Assembly: GCF_038069765.1 (NCBI RefSeq)
Contig: NZ_JBBPFS010000006.1
Span: forward strand, 186,001 to 250,000
Direction: 5' to 3'
Source: Arthrobacter_B sp038069765
Lineage (GTDB): Bacteria; Actinomycetota; Actinomycetes; Actinomycetales; Micrococcaceae
DNA length: 64,000 nt
The translations under genes were made by a program, and so were the position numbers. Each line of letters opens with the position of its first letter. Positions within the stretch are counted from its first letter, which is position 1. This document shows, piece after piece, positions 32,846 through 41,664 of this stretch. The notes under the pieces were generated by a model. That model was not told the DNA's origin. It saw nothing but the letters and a program-made list of their open reading frames with translations, and did not search any database.

Positions 32846-34057
32846 ATGGCTGAAGCATTTCTCGTGGGCGGAGTACGGACTCCGGTAGGCCGCTACGGCG
32901 GCGGGCTCTCAGGCGTCCGTCCCGATGACCTCGCAGCACTGACGCTGCAGGAACTGGTGGCCCGCGAGGGACTGGACCCCGCCGTCGTCGACGAAGTGAT
33001 CCTGGGTAACGCCAACGGTGCCGGCGAGGAGAACCGCAACGTTGCGCGCATGGCTGCCCTGCTGGCGGGCTTCCCCTCGGACGTTCCCGGCATCACCGTG
33101 AACCGGCTGTGCGCCTCGGGCCTCTCCGCAATCATCATGGCCTCGCACATGATCAAGTCCGGAGCCGCGGACATCGTCATTGCCGGCGGCACCGAGTCCA
33201 TGAGCCGTGCCCCCTGGGTCACTGAAAAGCCCACCAAGGCCTTCGCCAAGCCGGGGGATACCTTCGACACCTCCATCGGCTGGCGCTTCGTCAATGAACG
33301 CTTCACCTCGGGAGAGCTCTCCCGGGACGGCAAGATGACCTACTCGATGCCGGAAACCGCGGAGGAACTCGCCGCGGTGGACGGCATTTCCCGCGAAGAC
33401 GCCGACGCCTTCGCCGTCCGCTCGCACGAGAACGCCATCGCCGCCATCGTTGCCGGGCGCTTCAAGGATGAAATTGTTCCGGTCACGGTTCCCGGCCGCA
33501 AGGGCGACACCGTGGTGGACGCAGACGAGGGCCCGCGCGAGGGCACCACCGCCGAGGTCCTGGCCAAGCTGCGTCCGGTGGTCAAGCCGGGCGGCATCGT
33601 CACCGCCGGAAACGCCAGTTCGCTGAATGACGGAGCATCCGCTGTCATCGTCGCTTCGGAGCGGGCCATCCGCGAATACGGACTCACCGCCCGTGCCCGG
33701 ATTGTCGACGGCGCTTCCGCCGGAGTTCCGCCGGAAATCATGGGCATCGGCCCCGTCCCGGCCACTCAGAAGGTGCTCGCCCGCAGCGGCGTAAAGCTCG
33801 CCGACGTCGGGGCTTTTGAGCTGAACGAAGCCTTCGCCACCCAGTCACTGGCTTGCATCCGCCGGCTCGGCGTGAACGAGGACATTGTGAACAACGACGG
33901 CGGCGCCATTGCCCTGGGCCATCCGCTCGGCTCGTCCGGCTCGCGGATTGCCATCACGCTGCTGAACCGGATGGAACGCGAGGGCGCTTCCCGCGGCATC
34001 GCCACCATGTGCGTAGGCGTGGGCCAGGGCACGGCCATGCTCATCGAGGCCGTCTAA
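32846..34057 (+). CDS. Acetyl-CoA acyltransferase (3-oxoadipyl-CoA thiolase type)
   Basis: The 403-residue thiolase has the acyl-accepting cysteine in NRLCASGLSAI near residue 90, the NEAFATQ motif near 330 and the catalytic GHPLGSSGSR near 358, followed by a second cysteine in TMCVGVGQG. In phenylacetate catabolism a thiolase (PaaJ) cleaves 3-oxoadipyl-CoA to succinyl-CoA and acetyl-CoA. That role is inferred from the shared operator and from the hydratase and dehydrogenase genes that follow. The start at 32846 (GGGAG upstream) is preferred over 32753, which would overlap the operator. Confidence 0.9.
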   Translation: MAEAFLVGGVRTPVGRYGGGLSGVRPDDLAALTLQELVAREGLDPAVVDEVILGNANGAGEENRNVARMAALLAGFPSDVPGITVNRLCASGLSAIIMASHMIKSGAADIVIAGGTESMSRAPWVTEKPTKAFAKPGDTFDTSIGWRFVNERFTSGELSRDGKMTYSMPETAEELAAVDGISREDADAFAVRSHENAIAAIVAGRFKDEIVPVTVPGRKGDTVVDADEGPREGTTAEVLAKLRPVVKPGGIVTAGNASSLNDGASAVIVASERAIREYGLTARARIVDGASAGVPPEIMGIGPVPATQKVLARSGVKLADVGAFELNEAFATQSLACIRRLGVNEDIVNNDGGAIALGHPLGSSGSRIAITLLNRMEREGASRGIATMCVGVGQGTAMLIEAV

Positions 34058-34813
34058 GTGGGCGCTGACTACAGCTCGTTCACCACGCTGCAGGTCACCG
34101 AGGACGAAGGGCGGATCACCGCCGTCCTGAACCGGCCCGAGGTCCGCAACGCCATCGACCAGGCCATGGTCGATGAGCTGCACCAGCTGTGCGCGGAGCT
34201 GGAGGAAAACCCCCGGATCCTGATCCTGGCCGGCAGCAGCGGCGTGTTTGCCTCCGGAGCGGACATCGCCCAGCTCCGTGAACGCCGCCGCGACGACGCC
34301 CTGCGCGGCATCAACTCCAGCGTTTTTGCCCGGATCGCCAAGCTGCCGATGCCCGTCATCGCAGCCCTGGACGGCTATGCCCTGGGCGGGGGAGCGGAAC
34401 TGGCCTTCGCCGCCGACTTCCGCATCGGCACCCCGCGGCTGAAGATCGGCAACCCGGAAACCTCGCTCGGCATTCTGGCCGCCGCCGGCGCCACCTGGCG
34501 GCTTAAGGAGCTCGTGGGGGAGCCGCTGGCCAAGGAAATCCTCCTCGCCGGGCGGATCCTCACCGGCGACGAGGCACTGGCAGTGCGCCTGGTCACCGAA
34601 CTGGCGGACCCCGAGCAGCTGCTCGACGCCGCCCACGCCCTGGCCGACCGCATTGCCCGCCAGGACCCGCTGGCGGTACGGATTACAAAGGCCGTGTTTG
34701 CGGCTCCGGCAGAGGCGCACCCCGTTATTGACACCCTGGCCCAGGGGATTCTGTTCGAATCCGAGGCCAAATTCGACCGCATGGCAGCATTCCTCGAGAG
34801 GAAGAAAAAATAA
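34058..34813 (+). CDS. Enoyl-CoA hydratase (PaaF-like)
   Basis: The 251-residue crotonase has the oxyanion-hole segments FASGADIAQL near residue 65 and ALGGGAELAFAADF near 108, and a catalytic glutamate in IGNPETSLG. Ending in FDRMAAFLERKKK, it resembles beta-oxidation hydratases. In this operon it most likely hydrates 2,3-dehydroadipyl-CoA. The GTG start directly follows the thiolase stop and its stop overlaps the next ATG by one base. Confidence 0.88.
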   Translation: MGADYSSFTTLQVTEDEGRITAVLNRPEVRNAIDQAMVDELHQLCAELEENPRILILAGSSGVFASGADIAQLRERRRDDALRGINSSVFARIAKLPMPVIAALDGYALGGGAELAFAADFRIGTPRLKIGNPETSLGILAAAGATWRLKELVGEPLAKEILLAGRILTGDEALAVRLVTELADPEQLLDAAHALADRIARQDPLAVRITKAVFAAPAEAHPVIDTLAQGILFESEAKFDRMAAFLERKKK

Positions 34814-35661
34814 TGGCAGTTCCCTCCACGGTAGGAGTTCTCGGCGGCGGACGGATGGGCGCGGGCATCACCCACGCCTTCTGCACGGCGGGGGCCGGTG
34901 TGGTGGTGGTGGAGCGCGACGATGACGCCGCCTCCGCCGCCTACGACCGGGTTGCCGCCAACCTGGCCAAAAGCGTGGAGCGGGGAACGGTTGCCGAATC
35001 CCTCGAGGACCTTACCGCCCGCCTCTCCGTCTCCACCGACTACGCCGACTTCGCCCGCTGCGGACTCGTGGTCGAGGCCGTGCCCGAGGACTTCAGCCTC
35101 AAGGCCGCAGCTCTGGCCGCCGTGGAGGAACAGCTGGCCCCCGGCGCCTGGCTGGCCTCCAATACCTCCTCGCTGTCCATCGCCGAACTGGCCGGAAAAC
35201 TCGAGCGCCCGGACCGCTTCTGCGGTCTGCACTTCTTCAACCCGGTGCCGGCCTCCGAACTGATCGAGGTGGTGCTCGGGCCGCAGACCTCCGCGGAGCT
35301 GGCCGACACCGCCCGGACCTGGGTGCAGGACCTGGGGAAAACACCCGTCGTCGTTCAGGATGCCCCCGGCTTTGCCAGCTCGCGGCTCGGAGTGGCCATA
35401 GCCCTGGAGGCCATGCGGATGGTGGAGGACGGCGTCGCGTCGGCCGAGGACATCGACGCCGCCATGGTGCTGGGCTACAAGCACCCCACCGGCCCGCTGC
35501 GGACCACCGACATAGTGGGCCTGGACGTCCGGCTGGGCATTGCCGAGTACCTGGCCTCCACGCTGGGGCCCCGGTTCGAGCCGCCGCAGATCCTGAGGGA
35601 CAAAGTGGCCCGCGGCGAGCTCGGCCGAAAATCCGGCAGGGGCTTCTTCGACTGGCAGTGA
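34813..35661 (+). CDS. 3-hydroxyacyl-CoA dehydrogenase (PaaH-like)
   Basis: The 282-residue NAD-dependent enzyme begins with a Rossmann VGVLGGGRMGAGIT. It has SNTSSLSIAELA near residue 116, the catalytic histidine in GLHFFNPVP near 137, and QDAPGFASSRLG near 182 leading into the helical C-terminal domain. It oxidises 3-hydroxyadipyl-CoA in the inferred phenylacetate route. The operon order thiolase-hydratase-dehydrogenase covers the last beta-oxidation steps of the pathway. Confidence 0.9.
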   Translation: MAVPSTVGVLGGGRMGAGITHAFCTAGAGVVVVERDDDAASAAYDRVAANLAKSVERGTVAESLEDLTARLSVSTDYADFARCGLVVEAVPEDFSLKAAALAAVEEQLAPGAWLASNTSSLSIAELAGKLERPDRFCGLHFFNPVPASELIEVVLGPQTSAELADTARTWVQDLGKTPVVVQDAPGFASSRLGVAIALEAMRMVEDGVASAEDIDAAMVLGYKHPTGPLRTTDIVGLDVRLGIAEYLASTLGPRFEPPQILRDKVARGELGRKSGRGFFDWQ

Positions 35662-35662
35662 G

Positions 35663-35927
35663 TCAGGCGCGGGTGACCGGCTGCTGCAGTTCGGTCACCC
35701 AATCCGACTGGTCCTCGGACACCGCACGCATGTACAGCTCCCGGCAGGGACCGGAAGGCGCAAATCCGCGGGCAATGATCTCGGCGTGGAGAGCCTGCCA
35801 GCTCTCGGCGATGCGGTCCATGGCCCCGAGGTGCACCCCGCAGAGCGGGCTGGTCGGACACCACCGCGGTGCGGGCGGCAAGACGAACGGCGGGAAGGGA
35901 TTTCTGGACAACTTCGATCGGTGACAT
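35663..35927 (-). pseudogene. Remnant of a GyrI-like effector-binding protein, frameshifted and internally deleted
   Basis: From the ATG at 35927 one frame gives a family-like start (MSPIEVVQKSLPAVRLAART). After about 30 codons a different frame carries a typical GyrI-like C-terminus with ESWQALHAEIIARGF, PCRELYMRAVSEDQ and WVTELQQPV, ending at 35663. The two parts together are about 88 residues, against about 150 for the family, so the centre is missing and the frame is broken. It lies convergent to and 1 base from the dehydrogenase stop. Confidence 0.6.
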
Positions 35928-36066
35928 GGCACGTTCCTTTTCGATGAGGGGAGCCTGCATTCCACACCGATGAGCCTAGGGCAGCCGTGCGCTGTTCCTC
36001 CTCGACCTCGCGCCGGACACACCTCACGCCTCCGACCCAGTGGAAGTATCCCCGCCGGACTCGGCC

Positions 36067-36072
36067 TAGGGT
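36067..36072 (+). promoter_or_regulatory. -10 box of the tyrosine phosphatase gene (leaderless)
   Basis: TAGGGT ends 6 bases before the ATG at 36079. A purine-rich GGAAG lies between but is too close for a normal ribosome-binding site. Confidence 0.45.
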
Positions 36073-36078
36073 GGAAGC

Positions 36079-36813
36079 ATGGACAACCGCACTGACCGCG
36101 GCGTGGAGTGGGAGGGCGCCGCCAATGCCCGCGACCTCGGCGGCATTCCCCTTGCCGGCGGCGGGAAGGTGGCGCCGGGCCGGATTTTCCGGATGGGCCG
36201 CTCGGAATGGCTGACGGAGAACGGCTGGCGGCAGGCATACAACGACGGCGTGCGCACCGTCGTCGACCTGCGCAACGACTCCGAGATCGGCCGCCGGGAT
36301 ACCGATCCGGAGGTGCCGCCGTCGGCGGCCCGGGACATTGTGTTCCTGAACCGGCCCACCCAGGAGGCGAAGGATCCGGAGTTCACCGCCTTGACCGGCC
36401 CCTACATGGACTCGCCGCGCTTCTACCGGGAAAACCTGCGCCGCTGGCCGGAGAAGATCGCCGCCGTCATGCGTGCCGTAGCCGAGGCCCGTGACGGCGC
36501 CGTCGTCATCCATTGTTCCGCCGGCCGGGACCGCACCGGCCTGATCGCCATGCTGGCGCTGGCGCTGGCCGGTGCGGAACCCGAAGCCATTGCCGAGGAC
36601 TACGAGCAGGCGGTCCGCGGCATCAATGCCTTCCACGCCACCCAGCTGCACCCGCGGGAAAAACCGCTCACCGAGGACCAGCTCCGGGAGCGGGTGGCCG
36701 ACGGCCGAAAGGAACTGCTCCGCGCCCTGGACGGTTTTGACGCGGAACAGTACCTGCTCTCAGCGGGACTTAACCTTGACGAGATCGCGCGGCTTCGGCG
36801 TCGCCTGCGCTGA
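36079..36813 (+). CDS. Tyrosine-protein phosphatase (DUF442/SIW14-like)
   Basis: The 244-residue enzyme carries the P-loop signature HCSAGRDRTG near residue 139 (Cys-x5-Arg) and the N-terminal AANARDLGGIPL and FRMGRS typical of bacterial tyrosine phosphatases of the Y_phosphatase3 group. It dephosphorylates phosphotyrosine or phospholipids; the substrate is unknown. The last 44 bases overlap the convergent hypothetical gene. Confidence 0.88.
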   Translation: MDNRTDRGVEWEGAANARDLGGIPLAGGGKVAPGRIFRMGRSEWLTENGWRQAYNDGVRTVVDLRNDSEIGRRDTDPEVPPSAARDIVFLNRPTQEAKDPEFTALTGPYMDSPRFYRENLRRWPEKIAAVMRAVAEARDGAVVIHCSAGRDRTGLIAMLALALAGAEPEAIAEDYEQAVRGINAFHATQLHPREKPLTEDQLRERVADGRKELLRALDGFDAEQYLLSAGLNLDEIARLRRRLR

Positions 36814-37153
36814 CCCGGTTACAGGGAAGCACCCTTTCCGGCGTCGCCAAGTAGAAAAAAGAACGCTTGGCCGCAGTGACGAAGCCGCCGGGAACCAGCA
36901 GCGACGAATGCCGTGCGCACCACTGCGCCTGCCCGTCCGAACCGGCCAGGGCCTGCGCCAGGGCCGGCAGGTCGTGGAACCACATCAGCTGCTGCTGACC
37001 GTCCACCACCAGCTGGATCAGGTCCAGGTCGAGATCAACGTACGCCTGCGCGTCCACCCAGTCATCGAAGCCGGCCAGCAGTTTGGCATGGATGAGATGA
37101 ACGTTGTGGCCGGGCTTGAAACTGGTGCAGCGGGCGTCACTGGAAATGCTCAC
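36770..37153 (-). CDS. Hypothetical protein, 127 residues
   Basis: The frame from GTG at 37153, with AAAGGAAAA upstream, encodes a soluble protein with an acidic core (WVDAQAYVDLDLDLIQLVVDGQQQLMWFHD) and a hydrophobic-aromatic second half (FVTAAKRSFFYLATPERVLP). The last residues are basic and overlap the end of the convergent tyrosine phosphatase. I recognise no family. An upstream extension to 37336 has unlikely composition. Confidence 0.6.
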   Translation of the reverse strand: MSISSDARCTSFKPGHNVHLIHAKLLAGFDDWVDAQAYVDLDLDLIQLVVDGQQQLMWFHDLPALAQALAGSDGQAQWCARHSSLLVPGGFVTAAKRSFFYLATPERVLPCNRVSAGDAEAARSRQG

Positions 37154-37380
37154 AGTGTTTTCCTTTACGGTTTGTTCTTGCCTGCGCCGGGCGGCGGCAG
37201 ACCGCTTCGTCATCCGAACCACCCGCCGAACAGTGGGGTTGGTGTGAGGCCAGTCGGAGCTTTTCCGGCCGGAACTTGTCCGGCCGTCGGCCACCTCTCG
37301 TGAAGCTGACACAACACTAGCGCACGCCGCCGACACTGGGAACCGTCCGCCGTCGTGCGCTCTGCATCCATGGCGGGGAG

Positions 37381-38400
37381 TCAGCGCCAGCCGGCTGCCG
37401 GAGCCACATGCTTCACGATGTTTTCCAGCAGCTGCGTGTTGTACTCCACGCCCAGTTGATTGGGCACAGTGACCAGGACCGTGTCCGCGTCCTGCACCGC
37501 GGCATCCGCGGCGAGCTGTTCAGCGATCACATCCGGTTCGCCGATGTAGCTCTTGCCGAAGCGGGCCAAACCGCCGTCCAGCGTTCCCACCTGGTCGCGG
37601 GTGTCGGCCAGGGCGCGCAGGCCGAAGTACCGCCGGTCCTCATCGGTGACCAGCGGAATGACGCTGCGGCTCACGGAGACCCGGGGTGTGCCCTCGTGTC
37701 CGGAATCGGCCCAGGCGGAGCGGAACAGCGCTATTTGCTCGGCCTGCAGCTGGTCGAAGGGCACGCCGGTGTCCTCGGTCAGCAGGGTGGAGCTCATCAG
37801 GTTCATGCCCTGCTGTCCGGTCCATTTGGCCGTGGCGCGGGTGCCGGAACCCCACCAGATCCGGTTGCTGAGTCCGGGGGCCTGCGGCTCCACCGCAAGG
37901 GTTCCGGAGGTGCCGGTCATGACCGGATCGGCTGCCGCCAGCCCGGCGCCGGCGATGGCGGCGCGGAACACGAGGGTGTGTTTGCGCGCTTCATCGGCGT
38001 CGGTGCTGCCGTCGGCCGGAACATATCCGAACGCCTCGTAGCCGCGCAGGGCCGGCTCGGGTGATCCCCGGCTCACGCCCAGCTGCAGCCGTCCGCCGCT
38101 GATCAGGTCCGCCGCAGCTGCTTCCTCGGCCATGTAGAGGGGGTTTTCATAGCGCATGTCGATCACTGCGGTGCCCAGTTCCAGCGTGCTGGTGCGTGCG
38201 GCCATGGCAGAGAGCAGCGGGAACGGCGCGGCGAACTGCGGGGCGAAATGGTGCACCCGCAGGTAGGCTCCGTTCACGCCCAGTTCCTCCGCTGCGACCG
38301 CCAGATCGATGGTCTGCAGCAGGGCGTCCCGGGCTGTGCGCACGGAAGATCCTTCTACATCCCGGTAATGTCCAAAGGACAGGAAACCGATGTTCTTCAT
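37381..38400 (-). CDS. LLM-class flavin-dependent oxidoreductase
   Basis: The 339-residue protein has the luciferase-like monooxygenase TIM-barrel pattern. It begins NIGFLSFGHYRD and contains GAYLRVHHFAPQFAAPFPLL near residue 47, GTAVIDMRYENPLYMAEE near 78 and GGRLQLGVSRG near 103. Such enzymes use FMN or F420 with an unknown substrate. The ATG at 38400 gives the usual length, but no Shine-Dalgarno sequence is visible. It is divergent from the small hydrolase gene across 67 bases. Confidence 0.88.
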   Translation of the reverse strand: MKNIGFLSFGHYRDVEGSSVRTARDALLQTIDLAVAAEELGVNGAYLRVHHFAPQFAAPFPLLSAMAARTSTLELGTAVIDMRYENPLYMAEEAAAADLISGGRLQLGVSRGSPEPALRGYEAFGYVPADGSTDADEARKHTLVFRAAIAGAGLAAADPVMTGTSGTLAVEPQAPGLSNRIWWGSGTRATAKWTGQQGMNLMSSTLLTEDTGVPFDQLQAEQIALFRSAWADSGHEGTPRVSVSRSVIPLVTDEDRRYFGLRALADTRDQVGTLDGGLARFGKSYIGEPDVIAEQLAADAAVQDADTVLVTVPNQLGVEYNTQLLENIVKHVAPAAGWR

Positions 38401-38467
38401 GTTCAGGCACAGCGCCGGTTTTCGCAGAGATATTCCCCGGATAATTCCCCAGAAGCGAGGCAAACGC

Positions 38468-39019
38468 ATGCACCTGACCATGGTTCCCGGGATCGGCGGA
38501 TCCAACAACGCGCACTGGCAGAGCCTGTGGCAGGACGGCGGGCCGGAGAAGTCCCGGATTTCGCCGTTGTCGTGGGATGACCCGAACCTGGAAAACTGGC
38601 TGGACGCGCTCGACGACGCCGCCGGCAGCCGTGCAGGCGACACCATCCTGGTGGCTCATAGCCTGGGGTGCCTGGCGTCCGCCGAATGGCTGCTGCGGAA
38701 CCCCGGCGGGGCCCGGGGCGTGCTCCTGGTGGCGCCGCCGGACCCGGCCGAACCGGCGTTTCCCGACACCGCAGGCTCGTTCCGGGACCCGAGGCTTCAA
38801 CCGCTTCCGGTGCCGGGGCTCCTGGTGGCGAGTGAAAATGATCCGTACTGCACCCTGCCGGGAGCACGGCTTCTGGCCGGTGCGTGGGGTGTGCCTCTGG
38901 TGGATGCCGGGGCTTTGGCTCACATCAATGATGAGAGCGGGGTGGGGGACTGGCAGCAGGGACGGGCCCTGCTCACCGCGTTCGCTGCGGGTCTGGGCAC
39001 GGCAGTCTTCTCCGGGTAA
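38468..39019 (+). CDS. RBBP9/YdeN-type alpha/beta hydrolase
   Basis: A compact 183-residue serine hydrolase. It begins VPGIGGSNNAHWQSLW, has the nucleophile in LVAHSLGCLASAEWL near residue 64, an Asp in SENDPYC near 120 and the catalytic His in AHINDESG near 152. This matches the RBBP9 family of small esterase-like proteins; the substrate is unknown. GCGAGG upstream supports the ATG. The ligase gene follows 10 bases after the stop. Confidence 0.85.
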   Translation: MHLTMVPGIGGSNNAHWQSLWQDGGPEKSRISPLSWDDPNLENWLDALDDAAGSRAGDTILVAHSLGCLASAEWLLRNPGGARGVLLVAPPDPAEPAFPDTAGSFRDPRLQPLPVPGLLVASENDPYCTLPGARLLAGAWGVPLVDAGALAHINDESGVGDWQQGRALLTAFAAGLGTAVFSG

Positions 39020-39029
39020 GAATGGGCCC

Positions 39030-40109
39030 ATGAAACTTCCGGTCCTGCCGCCCGTGGCCCCCATGCTGGCCAAAGCCGTCACCGCCCTGCCCGAGGGGGA
39101 GTACTCCTACGAGCCGAAGTGGGACGGCTTCCGCTCCATCATCTTCCGGGACGGAGATGATCTGGAGATCGGCAGCCGCAATGAAAAACCGATGACCCGC
39201 TACTTTCCCGAACTCGTTCAGGCATTGAAGGACAACCTGCCGGAACGCTGCGTGGTGGACGGCGAAATTATCCTGATCAATGCCTCCGGTGAACGGCTGG
39301 ATTTTGAAGTGCTGCAGCAGCGCATCCATCCGGCGGCCAGCCGGGTGAAGCTCCTCGCAGAGCAGACCCCGGCGGCCTTCGCCGCCTTTGACCTGCTGGC
39401 ACTGGATGACACCAGTTACCTTGAGCGGCCGTACGCCGAACGCCGGGCAGCGCTGGAAGAGGCTCTGGCGGAAGCGAAGGCACCGGTGTACCTGACGGCC
39501 GCCACCACCAATCCGGAGACCGCGCAGCGCTGGTTCGGCGAGTTTGAGGGGGCCGGGCTGGACGGCATCGTGGCCAAGCCGCTGAACGATCCCTATCAGC
39601 CCGGCAAGCGGACCATGGCCAAGTTCAAGCACGAGCGGACTGCGGACTGCGTGCTGGCCGGCTACCGGGTGCATAAGAGCGGGCCGGATGCGGTGGGCTC
39701 GCTGCTGCTGGGAATCTATAACGACGACGGCGAACTCACCAACGTGGGCGTCGCGGGAGCCTTCACGATGGCCCGGCGGAAGGAGCTGTTCTCCGAACTC
39801 CAGCCGCTGATCAGCGACTCCGCGGACCACCCCTGGACGGCGGACAAGCAGGACGCCGGAACCCGGACGCCGCGGAACTCGGAGGGCAGCCGCTGGAGCG
39901 GGAACAAGGACCTGTCCTTCGTGCCGCTGCGGCCCGAACGCGTGGTGGAGGTCAAGTACGACCACATGGAAGGCGAACGCTTCCGCCATACCGCCCAGTT
40001 CCTGCGCTGGCGTCCGGACCGCACTCCCGAGTCCTGCACCTACGGCCAGCTCGAGGAACCGGTGAAATTCGACCTGGCCGAGGTGCTGACGGTTCCCGCC
40101 GACGCCTAG
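39030..40109 (+). CDS. ATP-dependent DNA ligase, LigC type
   Basis: The 359-residue ligase has the adenylation motif I EPKWDGFR at residues 28-35, with the nucleophilic Lys at 30. DGEIIL near 79 and motifs EGIVAK-like (LDGIVAKPL) and RTMAKFKHERTADCVLAGY near 190-210 follow, then an OB-fold with VVEVKYDHMEGERFRHTAQFLRWR. No nuclease or polymerase domain is fused. LigC ligases assist base excision repair in mycobacteria; a similar repair role is inferred. Confidence 0.92.
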   Translation: MKLPVLPPVAPMLAKAVTALPEGEYSYEPKWDGFRSIIFRDGDDLEIGSRNEKPMTRYFPELVQALKDNLPERCVVDGEIILINASGERLDFEVLQQRIHPAASRVKLLAEQTPAAFAAFDLLALDDTSYLERPYAERRAALEEALAEAKAPVYLTAATTNPETAQRWFGEFEGAGLDGIVAKPLNDPYQPGKRTMAKFKHERTADCVLAGYRVHKSGPDAVGSLLLGIYNDDGELTNVGVAGAFTMARRKELFSELQPLISDSADHPWTADKQDAGTRTPRNSEGSRWSGNKDLSFVPLRPERVVEVKYDHMEGERFRHTAQFLRWRPDRTPESCTYGQLEEPVKFDLAEVLTVPADA

Positions 40110-40140
40110 GCATACTGGCCCCGCACGGTCTGTGTGCTGT

Positions 40141-40875
40141 TCAGCTGAGCCGGGAAGCCGCTGATTGTATGGCCTCGGCGAGGTCGCCCGGGCGGCTCCA
40201 CATGGGCCAGTGCCCCGTCGGGAGGTCAACGACGTCGAGGTGCTCGATGTTGGCGACTTCGGCAAACACGGCATGGCCTGCGCGGGCCAGCTCCATCACC
40301 TGCGCGCCCGGGATTGAGCAGCAGACCAGGGTTGTGCGGACCTTGCGGCGGGCATCGTTCATGAGCTCGACGGGCTGGCGAAGCACAGGGCCGAGCTGAG
40401 GCACGGCCCGGGCGCGGAATCGCTCGAGGGCCTCTGCGCTCAAGCCTTCGAGGCTCGCCTGTTGTGCGAGGACGTCGAAGGACGGCAGCGGAAGCCCCTC
40501 CACCCCGTCGGGGAAGTCCGGGGCAAAGGCGCTGCCCGCCGACACCGGACCCGAGTCAACCCACACCACCCGTTGAACAAGCCCCGGGTGCCGGTCAAGG
40601 ACAAGGCTGACGGGGAAGTTAGCCCCGCTGTGGGCGACGATGACCGCGGGCTGGCCTTCGGAGACCCCGAGCCGGGCGAAGACTTCCAGGACCGCTGCAA
40701 CCTGGTCATCGAGAGTCTTAGCCGCACGGTGCGGATCGTCCCCGTCGAGTCCGGGCAGTGTCACGGCGACTGAGTGGCTGGCAGTGAGATGTTCAAGGAC
40801 TTCATCCCACGCCCAAGCGCCCAGCCAGTGGCCGGCGATGAGAACGATGGCGGGATTGCTCGTAGTAGTTGTCAT
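40141..40875 (-). CDS. Alpha/beta hydrolase
   Basis: A 244-residue alpha/beta hydrolase with the oxyanion loop IAGHWLGAWAW near residue 13 and a nucleophile elbow VAHSGANFPV (Ser near 82). The His lies in LPTGHWPMWSRP near 223. The serine is set in Ala-His-Ser-Gly, close to the usual Gly-x-Ser-x-Gly. The substrate is unknown. It is divergent from a WYL-domain regulator with a palindrome between them, so it is likely that regulator's target. Confidence 0.85.
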   Translation of the reverse strand: MTTTTSNPAIVLIAGHWLGAWAWDEVLEHLTASHSVAVTLPGLDGDDPHRAAKTLDDQVAAVLEVFARLGVSEGQPAVIVAHSGANFPVSLVLDRHPGLVQRVVWVDSGPVSAGSAFAPDFPDGVEGLPLPSFDVLAQQASLEGLSAEALERFRARAVPQLGPVLRQPVELMNDARRKVRTTLVCCSIPGAQVMELARAGHAVFAEVANIEHLDVVDLPTGHWPMWSRPGDLAEAIQSAASRLS

Positions 40876-40908
40876 GTCACTACTTTCGTAGGCACTGCGG
40901 GCAGCGGT

Positions 40909-40927
40909 ATGTCACTATTTGTGGCAT
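40909..40927. promoter_or_regulatory. Palindromic operator between hydrolase and WYL regulator genes
   Basis: ATGTCAC and GTGGCAT flank TATTT. A second half-site, ATGTCACTA, lies at 40874-40882, 35 bases upstream at the hydrolase start codon. Autoregulation by the divergent WYL protein is the obvious inference. Confidence 0.5.
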
Positions 40928-40936
40928 GAATTTAAA

Positions 40937-40970
40937 GCGGGCTGAACAGTGATGCGGACTGAACAGTGAA
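40937..40970. repeat. 17-base tandem duplication across the WYL gene start
   Basis: GCGGGCTGAACAGTGAT (40937-40953) is followed by GCGGACTGAACAGTGAA (40954-40970). Both copies contain a GTG; the one at 40966 is in frame. Confidence 0.85.
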
Positions 40971-41664
40971 GCGGGCAGAACGGCTCCATGCCCTGTCCGA
41001 GATGCTGCGCCGGAACGGATCACGGGGCTGCTCCGCCAAGCGGCTGGCTGGAGAGTTCGGTGTGTCAGTACGCACAGTCAAGCGGGACCTCGCCGCGCTG
41101 GAGAACAGCGGCGCGCCCGTATGGTCGCGCCCGGGCCCGGGCGGCGGCTACGGACTGGCCGCAGGCGCGTCCCTGCCGCCTGTCAGCCTGTCCCCGGCCC
41201 AGGCCGTGGCGCTCATGGCGGCCGTGTCCGCTGCACCCGATGCCCCCTACGCCGATCTGGCAGCAGCCGGCATCCAGAAGATCCTGGACGTCCTCGATCC
41301 CAAAACCCGGGCAAGAGCCGAAGAGCTGGCCGGCCGCGTCTGGGTCAATCCAATTGCGTCCTCGTCACGCATCGTCAGGTCTGCGCTGGAGGAGGCGATG
41401 GCCGAGCAGCGGGTAGTCCGTATTTGCTACACATCGAGAGACGGGACCACGACAACCCGCGACGTCGAACCCGTGCTGTTCGCCTCGACGAACGGTCAGT
41501 GGTATTTGATTGGGTGGTGCCTGCTGCGAAACGCAATGCGATGGTTCACCGTGTCGCGCATCGAGCGGGCCAGCGTAACCAACACGGCGTGCAGCGGCCA
41601 TGCCGTCCACGAGGTCGGAGAGCCTCCGGCGAATGCCAGACCGGTGCACGGCCGTGCGCGCTAG
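40966..41664 (+). CDS. WYL-domain helix-turn-helix regulator (YafY/DeoR type)
   Basis: The 232-residue protein starts with an HTH_11 domain (KRAERLHALSEMLRRNG, then SVRTVKRDLAALENSG at about residues 34-50). It continues with a WYL domain including VRICYTSRDGTTTTRDVEP near 144 and NGQWYLIGWCLLRNAMRWFTVSRI near 172. WYL regulators bind nucleic acid or small ligands. It probably controls the divergent hydrolase through the palindrome between them. It lacks the extra C-terminal extension domain of longer WYL proteins. Its end overlaps the convergent SGNH gene by four bases. Confidence 0.87.
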   Translation: MKRAERLHALSEMLRRNGSRGCSAKRLAGEFGVSVRTVKRDLAALENSGAPVWSRPGPGGGYGLAAGASLPPVSLSPAQAVALMAAVSAAPDAPYADLAAAGIQKILDVLDPKTRARAEELAGRVWVNPIASSSRIVRSALEEAMAEQRVVRICYTSRDGTTTTRDVEPVLFASTNGQWYLIGWCLLRNAMRWFTVSRIERASVTNTACSGHAVHEVGEPPANARPVHGRAR

